In this document: positions 1 through 6,629 of the stretch, piece after piece
Numbering within the stretch: the first letter of the stretch is position 1
Layout: every line of letters starts with the position of its first letter
DNA from: Asterionellopsis glacialis
Lineage: Eukaryota > Bacillariophyta > Plagiogrammaphyceae > Rhaphoneidales > Asterionellopsidaceae
Direction of reading: 5' to 3'
Assembly: GCA_014885115.2 (NCBI GenBank)
Contig: WKLE02006778.1
Location: 1-10,341, forward strand
DNA length: 10,341 bases
Notes under the pieces: model-generated
The model's database searches: none
Seen by the model: the letters and a program-made list of their open reading frames with translations, nothing else
Told to the model about the DNA's origin: nothing
Program-made: the position numbers and the translations under genes

Positions 1-4
1 CTTT

Positions 5-40
5 TGACGCTAAAACGGTGTTATTTAAGGGGTGACGTCA
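5..40. promoter_or_regulatory. CRE-like bZIP motif cluster (TGACGC and TGACGTCA)
   Basis: TGACGC lies at 5-10 and a perfect palindromic cAMP-response element, TGACGTCA, at 33-40. In diatoms, CO2/cAMP-responsive promoters such as that of the Phaeodactylum PtCA1 carbonic anhydrase use the hexamers TGACGT, ACGTCA and TGACGC bound by a bZIP factor. All three hexamers occur here within 36 bases. No gene start follows on the plus strand for more than 1 kb. If functional, the cluster more likely serves a minus-strand gene beginning left of the window. The link to CO2 control is inference from motif identity only. Confidence 0.4.
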
Positions 41-197
41 CGCTTGGGAAAATATTTTTGCAGGGAATGCCCGGATGTGAAGAAAGAGTCCAAAATTATC
101 CGGTCAAAAACAGCTTTGGCCACATGCAGAAAAGCTTCCATTCGCCAAATACGACAAAAAAAACTATCATCTTTAATCAAAGATGTAGTACTAGTTT

Positions 198-203
198 CAC
201 GTG
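198..203. promoter_or_regulatory. G-box (CACGTG)
   Basis: This palindromic CACGTG is a typical bHLH/bZIP binding core. It overlaps GTTCGT (203-208), which pairs with ACGAAC at 221-226 to give a short potential stem. It lies between the CRE-like cluster at 5-40 and a second CRE-like site at 261. A six-base motif occurs often by chance, so this is supportive only. Confidence 0.2.
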
Positions 204-260
204 TTCGTGAACAAGAATTAACGAACGAACCTGACGAATGTCGAATTAAGGCGTGTCAAC

Positions 261-268
261 TGACGTCG
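261..268 (+). promoter_or_regulatory. CRE-like site (TGACGTCG)
   Basis: This seven-of-eight match to TGACGTCA contains the TGACGT hexamer used in diatom CO2/cAMP-responsive promoters. It lies about 220 bases from the perfect site at 33-40 and is followed by the palindrome TACGTA. Possible additional bZIP site of the same promoter; weak on its own. Confidence 0.25.
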
Positions 269-1173
269 CATACGTATCAAGAAAGTTCTTTTCTGGGATA
301 AAATTTGTTTTTTGGAAATGTAGATTTTACAATGGGTATTTTAAATGAATATAATTGGTTTTTAGATATTTCTGAATTGTTTCTTGGGTGTCAATCAAAA
401 TCGCCTTGTTCTTTCTTTTTCGGTTGTCAAGTAGTGATGTTTTTCCTGCATTGTTCCTGCTGGACATGGGTCTATCACTCTTGAAGTAGTCTCGGATAAT
501 TATGAATATCAAGAACTGACGAAAAAGCCAAATAAGAGAGATTTTCCGTATCATACCTTCCGAAAATGTACGGGATTAGGCGAGAACTGGACCATTTCGA
601 TGATTATGTTTGATCATGGAAAATACGATTACTCTACATGCTATGAGTGCAATGTACTACAACAAATGGATAGGACAATGCGAATATATAGGACTGTGTC
701 TGTTGCATACTGTACACGACGCTGGTTTAGACCTAATACTTGCGAAGCCATCTGCCATTATAGATGAAGCAATTTATCAGCCTTCTCTAGAATCTTGCTT
801 TTTTGTTACACACTCATTGATCTTGCCTTCCTTAAGAGACTTGCTTATACAGCTCCTCTATTAGGACAAGAGCGATCAGAACTAGATTGACAGTAGGTCC
901 CGTCCAGTTGAAGTGTAGTGTTTCTTATAAAGTATATTGTATTATTATTTCTAATCGTTGTATCACCATCGCGAAATATCACAGTGGCATACAGGTATAC
1001 CGCTTGGCATAACAACAGAAAGAGCGTTGCATGAATGAAAACTGTGTAATTCTTTTAGGTTCTTCCATTACATATTCTGTTTGTAGATCCACCGACTTGA
1101 CACAAACCAAAATCACCATTTCACAACGATAATTAATTAATACGGCAGTACCGATCTTGATCCATTAATTAGA

Positions 1174-2850
1174 ATGACGAGTTGTACGGAACCAAAGAAT
1201 TATGATACAAGTTTCGCTTCCCTGCATCAAGTAAAGGCTTCAGAAGAGACCCATGTGAGTAGGACTAGTCCACCCAAACATTCCTCCTCCCTCCACCATG
1301 CAAAGAAAAGTACTTTGCCATTGTCCAATCACAATAGACGAAAGAAACTTGTGCGTGTCAAATCATCAAAAAGTACAAAGGATTTGGGTCAAGTCTTTGA
1401 TTGGAGTTTTTCATCCTCCATGCAACATCATCACCAACAAGAACAATTGTCATCACCATCATCATATCTATCATCCGTTGGCAAATCAACGAACGTATGT
1501 GTAGTGAATGGTGGTACAAAACAAACAACAGCAGCAACAACAAGAAGTATTACAAGCACTACGTGTAGTAGTCGAGAGGATGAGGAAACACTCACCTCAA
1601 GAACAATACAAACTCATCCTACAACAATAACTACATCAAGTACCGTGCCCTCCTCCTGCTGTAGATCATCCGCTTCTCGTAGTAGTACTCGATCCAGTAG
1701 AAGACAGAATAGTCCGGACAGTAATAGTACTAGTAGGGACGATAATTCAAAGAACAATAATAAAAAGAAGAAATCAAGCAAGACAGAAACCAAAAAGAAA
1801 TCAAAAACGAAAAAGAAGACCACAAAAGATACCACACTATCAAGAGAAGAAAGAGAAAAAATTCCAAAAACAAGTAATGCATTCAATTTGGAACGACATA
1901 TATACACAACGAAACGAAAAAGTCAAGAACAAGATCAAAAACAAGAGTACAATCATAACGATAATGATGATTCCTCCGTTGCTACCATACGAACACCAAC
2001 TTCATCCTCCACAACAACAACATCTGCATCCATCTATACATCGATTGTCAAGGGAAAAAATGAAAGACAACCATTTCGGAAACGCTATGGCAAAGGAAAA
2101 GATAATATAAGTGTAGCATCCTTACCTACACAAGCCTTACTCCTGAAACCCAGAAATCGAGTATGGGAATTAGAATCTCTCGTAGCCTTGGCAAGTGTAT
2201 TAAATATTGCTGGATACAGTCAATATTGTTGGGAATGGTGGATCAAAGTATCAACCATGTCCAAACACATGTCATGTCTAAGTGAACGATCAAGATTTCT
2301 TGAAACCTATTTTCCATCGTCTCTCTCTGCAAATGGTGGTGGTGGGACTGGTGGCTACGGCAATAAAGTAAATCCTGCATTTGTAGGAAATGCAGCTGCG
2401 GCATTATTATCCTCCTCCTTACGACCCATGGTGAACATACCCAGTTCCATCATATTGCATATGAAAAATCAAAGCTTTATGCATTCCTTGGATGAAGAAC
2501 AACAATTATATACCCAACAACATTTTCATGTACAAAAGTATCAAAATCAACAATTGTATATTGGTACTAATGCCAACGAGGACAAGGATGACGATCCATT
2601 CACCAAGACTAGTAGTACACTCACGACTACTACTCCTGGAAAACTAACCATATTGGAACAATACCAAGATGAGAGTTATTCTACCATGAATACCACCCAA
2701 CATAGTGCAATGTCCTCCATGGGTAGTAGTAGCAATGGAGATGAAACTAATAGCAATACTGCTACTACTGATGCAGGATATGCAAAGATGCTGTTAGGTC
2801 CATATCCTCAAGATGATCAATACTCTGATACGCAGTTAATTCAAGCCTAG
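1174..2850 (+). CDS. Hypothetical Ser/Thr-rich, Lys-rich protein with an ordered Trp-rich segment (558 aa)
   Basis: Not recognised as a member of any family I know. The ATG is fixed by an in-frame TAA 36 bases upstream. Residues 1-320 are low complexity: a basic cluster RRKKLVRVK at 55-63, a His/Gln patch near 83-92, long Ser/Thr tracts, and a Lys-rich run at about 192-222 that resembles a nuclear localisation signal. Residues about 325-440 look folded, with hydrophobic, helix-like sequence containing WELESLVALASVLNIAGY, a CWEWW aromatic cluster and a Gly-rich turn near 386. The C-terminus returns to Thr/Ser/Gln-rich sequence. A nuclear, possibly DNA- or RNA-associated role is inference from the basic runs only. 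The gene ends in TAG-TAA, but GTAAGT overlaps the stop at 2850, and the frame stays open for 37 codons beyond it. The true C-terminus may therefore be formed by splicing or have been truncated. No other interior intron is needed. Confidence 0.75.
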   Translation: MTSCTEPKNYDTSFASLHQVKASEETHVSRTSPPKHSSSLHHAKKSTLPLSNHNRRKKLVRVKSSKSTKDLGQVFDWSFSSSMQHHHQQEQLSSPSSYLSSVGKSTNVCVVNGGTKQTTAATTRSITSTTCSSREDEETLTSRTIQTHPTTITTSSTVPSSCCRSSASRSSTRSSRRQNSPDSNSTSRDDNSKNNNKKKKSSKTETKKKSKTKKKTTKDTTLSREEREKIPKTSNAFNLERHIYTTKRKSQEQDQKQEYNHNDNDDSSVATIRTPTSSSTTTTSASIYTSIVKGKNERQPFRKRYGKGKDNISVASLPTQALLLKPRNRVWELESLVALASVLNIAGYSQYCWEWWIKVSTMSKHMSCLSERSRFLETYFPSSLSANGGGGTGGYGNKVNPAFVGNAAAALLSSSLRPMVNIPSSIILHMKNQSFMHSLDEEQQLYTQQHFHVQKYQNQQLYIGTNANEDKDDDPFTKTSSTLTTTTPGKLTILEQYQDESYSTMNTTQHSAMSSMGSSSNGDETNSNTATTDAGYAKMLLGPYPQDDQYSDTQLIQA

Positions 2851-3015
2851 TAAGTATCAAATGTAAGGTACCACCATCATAAGGAAGATACTCATCATGG
2901 ACAACATCAACAAGAACAAATTCAAAATCCACCAAATGATAATTCTGGAGCTTCTGTATTACAGTAGCAAGTAAGATTTGCTCAGCTCTTGGAAGAGAAA
3001 ATATGGTTGAAATAA
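2851..3015 (+). other. In-frame protein-like continuation beyond the stop, with candidate intron
   Basis: Reading on in the frame of the 558-residue gene after TAG TAA gives 37 open codons rich in His and Gln, including HHHKEDTHHGQHQQEQ. This resembles the MQHHHQQEQL patch inside the upstream protein. Then come TAG (2965), 15 more codons (QVRFAQLLEEKIWLK) and TAA (3013). A good donor, GTAAGT, sits at 2850-2855. Plausible acceptors end at 2964 (TATTACAG) and 2985 (TTGCTCAG), giving introns of 115 or 136 bases, a normal diatom size. Splicing to 2965 would add only Tyr-Ser-Lys before a stop; splicing to 2986 would add eight residues. Alternatives are an alternative or retained exon, or an old C-terminus lost to nonsense mutations. 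The sequence alone does not decide. Confidence 0.35.
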
Positions 3016-3629
3016 TGTCGCACAGACAAGAGTCCAAAGTTCTCCTATTTGTCTGTCATGATGTTCATACAACATAGTTTACAAAGTCTGTAAGTATCAA
3101 GACAAAAAAAACCTAGCAAATTATAAAATACGTAATTAATTGTAACAATGTGTTACACTAGACTGCGACCATCAATCTCTTCAGTTTGAATTAACTCTGT
3201 GTTTTGACCTTTGACAGGAGTCGTTCACAAAAAGATTACTGCACTATGTATCCTTTTGACAAAAGAAATTAACACTCATGATTCATTCTTCGTCATTGCA
3301 AATATAATCATAAACACAGGATCTTTGAAGAACATTTTGTTGTCCTTGGACCAGATTACCAAACATGCAAAGTCTTTTTTTGGCGAAACCAGCTATTACC
3401 AAATAAAATGGGCACACATGTACGAACACCGCATTGACCAAAATGAATTCTTATGGGACATGAAGTATTGATTGGAGGACATTCAAAAATATAAATCAAC
3501 AATCAGTATCTCGTGAGCTTTTAAAATCACCAAATCAAAATTTTATCAACTTAAATACAATAATTAAAATTTTTATTCGTTTAAGCTAGACGGCATGTGC
3601 TGCGCATCTGTATCCTGTTTGTATGTACT
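3016..3629. other. Intergenic region with intron-like signals and an orphan open frame
   Basis: A strong donor (GTAAGT at 3090) and acceptor (TTTGACAG ending at 3217) would define a 128-base intron. The donor repeats the eleven bases GTAAGTATCAA also seen at 2850-2860. Downstream, a frame free of stops runs from about 3211 to 3471 (ends in MYEHRIDQNEFLWDMKY). It has no ATG at its start, and joining 3089 to 3218 in that frame creates TGA, so it is not a simple second exon. It could be untranslated 3' sequence with an intron, a decayed exon, or chance. The last 130 bases are AT-rich and lie between the two converging genes, so both 3' ends should be here. Confidence 0.3.
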
Positions 3630-4121
3630 TTAGAACAATAATAGTTTGGGTTCATCATCTTCGCCACCTTCTCCTTCTTCACCTTCACTGTCCTCATTGA
3701 ACATGAGAATTTGAGATTCATTTCCTTCATCTTCCAAGGCAGCCTCCCAATCATCTTGAACGTCACCACCAGCACTCTTGGTTTCGGCCATTTTTTGCCA
3801 TTCGGCATCCGATGCACCCGAATTTTGGGATTGTAATTGGCCCTGCCTATAGGCTTCGGCACGTTTACGTGATGCTTCCAAATAGGCAGATTCCGAAGTA
3901 GGATATTTGGATGATACTTCTGCCATTTGATCACCTAAATTATCTAAAAACAATTGCGGGGGTTCTTCCTCTTCCGGAGGTTGCGAAAATAGAGTCGTCG
4001 TCGTTGTTGTTTTTGAAGTTACAAATGCAGTTGAACGCACGCTAAACGAAACCACATTGCTAGGAAAACCTGCAAGCAATAAGAATGCGGAACCCAAGGA
4101 GATTGATGTTGTTACTTTCAT
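3630..4121 (-). CDS. Small acidic protein with plastid-type presequence (163 aa)
   Basis: The function is not recognised. Residues 1-25 form a signal peptide (MKVTT, then the hydrophobic core ISLGSAFLLLAG, then SNVVS). Cleavage before Phe26 would expose FSVRSTAFVTSKTTTTTT, a Ser/Thr/Lys-rich transit stretch. This signal-plus-transit layout with Phe at +1 matches the diatom ASAFAP-type bipartite plastid signal, so import into the plastid stroma is likely. The predicted mature part starts near residue 45 and has a helical Ala/Glu/Arg-rich segment (about 60-95, including YLEASRKRAEAYRQGQ). It ends in a strongly acidic Gly/Glu/Asp tail (about 118-158) closed by KLLLF. There is no membrane segment after the presequence and no cofactor motif. 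A second minus-strand frame over the same region is Lys-rich and lacks a presequence; I regard it as a shadow. Confidence is high for the gene and its plastid targeting, and nil for its biochemical role. Confidence 0.82.
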   Translation of the reverse strand: MKVTTSISLGSAFLLLAGFPSNVVSFSVRSTAFVTSKTTTTTTLFSQPPEEEEPPQLFLDNLGDQMAEVSSKYPTSESAYLEASRKRAEAYRQGQLQSQNSGASDAEWQKMAETKSAGGDVQDDWEAALEDEGNESQILMFNEDSEGEEGEGGEDDEPKLLLF

Positions 4122-4140
4122 CTTGTTGTTATTGTTGTTG
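4122..4140 (-). promoter_or_regulatory. CAA-repeat untranslated leader
   Basis: On the minus strand the bases just before the ATG read CAACAACAATAACAACAAG, an unstructured A/C-rich repeat ending directly at the start codon. Leaders of this kind lack secondary structure and favour ribosome scanning and initiation. It supports the chosen start at 4121. Enhancement of translation is inference. Confidence 0.4.
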
Positions 4141-4229
4141 TATGATGTATCAATTTAGTTTTTTAAAAAATTAAATGAATGTTGCAAGTTGGAACAGAAA
4201 TTGATACCGTGATATAGCCGGATATAAAA

Positions 4230-4256
4230 ATTAGATCAAATTATAATTAGATCAAA
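4230..4256. repeat. Direct repeat of ATTAGATCAAA in the promoter of the acidic plastid protein
   Basis: The eleven bases ATTAGATCAAA occur at 4230-4240 and again at 4246-4256, a 16-base period. They lie 109-135 bases upstream of the minus-strand start at 4121. Just beside them, GATATA is repeated around GCCG (about 4211-4226). The position fits a paired transcription-factor site, but no known factor is implied. Confidence 0.35.
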
Positions 4257-5586
4257 CTTTTTGGCTTTTCTGCTGGCAGTGCTGTGTTTGCTGTGTTCAA
4301 GTGCGATAGGATTGAAATGCTTCGTTGCTATCTTGCTGCGTCTTTCAGAGATCTCTTTCTCGGGCTTTCAAGTTGCAGAACAAATATCACAGCCGCAGAT
4401 ATGACAACCTACATCAGAATAGCGGGAAAGGGCACATGAAAGACCAATCAAATAACTGTAAATCCCAGTGTCAGAACTGCTTTTGTGGGGGGGGGAGCCG
4501 TTTGGTATGACAAAACACAAAACAAACGTCACACATCGATTGATGCCGTCCCTCCGTACATACGGTTGTTGGCTCAAGACCTGATAGAGAAACTTATGGC
4601 AGGTTTCTTCCACCAATCAAAACGGGACATATAGACAGACAGTGGATGTAATAAACTTTATTCCTATGTAGTTCGATAGTTACTGAGTTATGAGGGTACA
4701 TGTTATTATTCTTATCCCTATTGCTCAACAAAGAGGTCTTCGTTCAATAAAAAGAGAAAAAAGTGTTGATTTTTTGTTTGTTGAACCATTTTAATGAAGT
4801 ACGACTAGGACTGATGTAGTCTAGAGATCATCGACTTCTTGCCCAACCTCGCCCAACAAAAACTGTTTTTTAGAAAATACTTGCTGATACGATAGCATAG
4901 CCTATATCCCAAGAAGTTGATCCCAAGTTCACATTTTCTTTTCGAATTGTACAACCTCTTCACCCTCTAACTCTTGTAACTTGAACACCAACTCGACCTT
5001 TTATCAATATATATAATTTTTTCCCATATGATACTTCTCAAGACCGTCTACGGTAAGTTTTCTTTCAAATAAAAATACTTCATTTGTGCTAAATTATATT
5101 TTAAAAAAGTAAGCAAGAAATGGACAACACAAACTACTATAAATCGTAGGTAGAGCAGAAATATTCCGTCAGGGGTATTCCAAGTTTTTGATCGTAAAAT
5201 AATTAATATTATTGCCCTTTGTGTTGAGAGACTTCCGGATCTAACACATACAGAGACACGAACTTTAATTGAACCCCAGAATGTAAGAAAAATATTTACC
5301 TACTAGTTTTGAAGTTGTAAAATTTTAAATAAAAAATGATGCTTACAAAATAGGTAGTCCTAGAAATTATCTCTCGAGAACAGTCTCATGTTATCATTTT
5401 AATCGTAAAATAATACAATGGCCTTTTCTCAGAGAAAGACTAGCAGATATAACTTTCCGAATTATTTTGTAAGAAGGACATGCTAGATATTATTAATTCA
5501 ACAACAGCTTACTTGTACTCAAACCATGTATCCAATTGAACAACAGCACAGAAATTGTTTTGAGATTATGCAATTTGTATAAATGT
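4257..5586. other. AT-rich intergenic region
   Basis: No supported gene. Short open frames at about 4325-4510 (+) and 4368-4616 (-) overlap each other and show no motif or presequence. Small features are a run of nine G at 4487-4495, a GCCCAAC direct repeat near 4840-4857, and very A+T-rich sequence from about 4980 onward with several AATAAA-like hexamers. One degenerate direct repeat is listed separately. Upstream elements for the minus-strand gene at 4121 may extend into the first 200 bases. Confidence 0.5.
5191..5475 (+). repeat. Degenerate direct repeat
   Basis: ATCGTAAAATAAT is present exactly at 5191-5203 and 5402-5414. In both places it is followed by a similar order of blocks: a CCTTT block, GAGA, GAT and AAC, then TGTAAGAA (5282-5289 and 5468-5475). 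The spacing between blocks differs (91 versus 66 bases to TGTAAGAA). This looks like an old, eroded duplication in noncoding DNA, although AT-rich sequence makes chance matches easier. Confidence 0.3.
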
Positions 5587-6072
5587 TCAACGCGGAATAA
5601 CTTGTCCTAAGGCTAGAACGACGGTTCTTCTTTTTCCAGTGATACAATTCCGTTCAACATGCATGTAATGGCCATTTCTAAAAAGTAGAAATATTAATGT
5701 CCAAAGTAAGCAATCAAGTTCATTTTTTTCCACACTTCTTTTCAATATCTGTTTTAGTGCCTTTGTGGCACTGGAGTGATACCGCGTCGTTGTCATCCTC
5801 TCTATTGATAATGTCGCATCTTTCATTCTGCACACTAATCTGCTTTCCGTACACACCACGAGTGTCACCATGTTGACTTTCTGTATCAGCAAGCCTTGGT
5901 AAGGAAATGTATCATACTTTTTGTACATGTACTCACGTAGACGTATCATTGTCTCAACTTTATGGGCGGTGCTAAGTATCACAAAGGGTATTTTGATAAG
6001 GCGCACGGACTTGTTGAAGAGTAGTCGTAATATGGAAAAGGACCAGTGAACTTCAACTGCAAGGTGGATCAA
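5587..6072 (-). other. 161-codon open frame of uncertain status
   Basis: This minus-strand frame is open for 161 codons and richer in G+C than the AT-rich DNA on its left. It does not begin with ATG (TTG at 6072, with TAG two codons before it); the first in-frame ATG lies near 5951. A TTGCAG just inside it (about 6059-6064 on the minus strand) could be a splice acceptor, making it an internal or last exon of a gene whose other exons I cannot find. The translation contains hydrophobic and basic stretches and several Cys, with no motif, signal peptide or repeat that I recognise. It could be a decayed gene fragment, an orphan exon or chance. Confidence 0.2.
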
Positions 6073-6149
6073 CTTCTACTGTGCGAACTACTTAGTCCTA
6101 TATATAATATAATTAGTGCTACAATGCCTTTGTTTCCAAAGGTCTTACC

Positions 6150-6180
6150 CAACACAGGGATACTTGCCCCTGTCCCGTTG
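6150..6180. repeat. Bulged inverted repeat
   Basis: CAAC-ACAGGG (6150-6159) pairs with CCCTGT (6168-6173) and GTTG (6177-6180). The loop is eight bases, and a three-base CCC bulge separates the two helical parts. It gives ten base pairs in total, the most GC-rich stem I noticed in this region. Its role is unknown. It lies 450 bases before the next gene and is not followed by a T-run that would suggest a terminator. Confidence 0.35.
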
Positions 6181-6341
6181 AAGCTGTATTAAAATCACAC
6201 TTTGACACTTGGCGCGCATTTTTTTTTAGTCGTAGAAACACAAGGTTTTCCAATCGAGCATATCTAAATTATGTAAATTCATACTAACTGAGATATTGTA
6301 TGCTCGGAGCTAAAGCGCTGTCCTTCCTAAGAAATGAAAAA

Positions 6342-6393
6342 GATCCCGAACAGTATCAAAAACAGTTTTTTGTATAAATACTTTTGATCCCGA
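6342..6393. repeat. Nested direct and inverted repeat
   Basis: GATCCCGA occurs at 6342-6349 and 6386-6393. Overlapping this, ATCAAAA (6355-6361) is the reverse complement of TTTTGAT (6382-6388), with a 20-base A+T-rich spacer. It lies about 240-290 bases before the ATG at 6630 and could be a protein-binding site; no known motif matches. Confidence 0.25.
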
Positions 6394-6487
6394 TAAAATA
6401 AGTACCGTCACTCGGAGAAATTGAAAACGCGTTTTACTTGCAACTACGAATAGGATTAATCCAGGACCACAATATACGTCAGATGAT

Positions 6488-6500
6488 ACTATAATATATA
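6488..6500 (+). promoter_or_regulatory. TATA-like element
   Basis: The A+T-rich run ACTATAATATATA lies about 130-140 bases before the ATG at 6630, a plausible distance for a TATA box followed by a leader of about 100 bases. In DNA this AT-rich such runs are common, so support is weak. Confidence 0.2.
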
Positions 6501-6629
6501 CTTTCTTAGCTGTGCTGACTGTTGTAGAGTCGTGAGTCGTGAAATACCCCTCATATCAATGTGCTGTCTGCAAAAGAAGAGCCATATTTTTTTATCACGT
6601 AACTTTTTAACTCGGAATAAATAAAAACC

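Larger units (their letters stand above)
1..1173. other. Intergenic region without a convincing gene
   Basis: No ORF here has a protein-like composition I trust. The best is an 82-codon ATG frame at 616-864 (+). It has no recognisable motif and is preceded by other ATGs at 601 and 606, so I treat it as chance or at most a small unknown protein. The left 300 bases contain several cAMP-response-element-like and E-box/G-box motifs, listed separately. The rest is AT-rich spacer. The final 40 bases before 1174 carry an in-frame TAA (1138-1140), which fixes the start of the next gene. Confidence 0.6.
6073..6629. other. Intergenic region upstream of the 261-aa gene
   Basis: No gene is supported; a minus-strand frame at 6489-6671 overlaps the next start and has no features. 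The region holds a bulged hairpin (6150-6180), a small repeat pair (6342-6393), an A+T-rich TATA-like stretch (6488-6500), and AT-rich sequence leading into the ATG at 6630. It is presumably the promoter and leader of the following gene. Confidence 0.5.

Noticed and set aside
32..301. 89-codon plus-strand frame at the left edge
   Set aside because: It begins at GTG, overlaps another frame and a CRE-motif cluster, and shows no protein-like pattern or motif.
327..554. 75-codon minus-strand ATG frame
   Set aside because: Ile/Lys/Asn-rich composition expected of translated AT-rich spacer; no motif, presequence or supporting context.
610..864. 84-codon plus-strand frame (ATG at 616)
   Set aside because: Composition is passable, but it is short, has upstream ATGs and no recognisable feature; mentioned under the intergenic entry rather than called a gene.
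1614..1907. 97-codon minus-strand frame rich in Phe, Leu and Val
   Set aside because: It is the antisense shadow of the Ser/Lys-rich codons of the 558-residue gene, which produce false hydrophobic runs.
2765..3037. 90-codon minus-strand frame across the end of the 558-aa gene
   Set aside because: It starts from a non-ATG codon and lies opposite the His/Gln-rich frame; its features are explained by the plus strand.
3218..3471. Coding exon joined to 3089 by the 3090-3217 intron
   Set aside because: In the only long frame the junction codon becomes TGA, so the simple two-exon model fails.
3581..3934. 117-codon minus-strand frame overlapping the acidic plastid gene
   Set aside because: Lys/Pro/Arg-rich shadow in another frame; the overlapping frame has a clear presequence and leader.
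4325..4616. Two short overlapping frames on opposite strands
   Set aside because: Neither has a motif or a presequence, and the plus one reads through a run of nine G.
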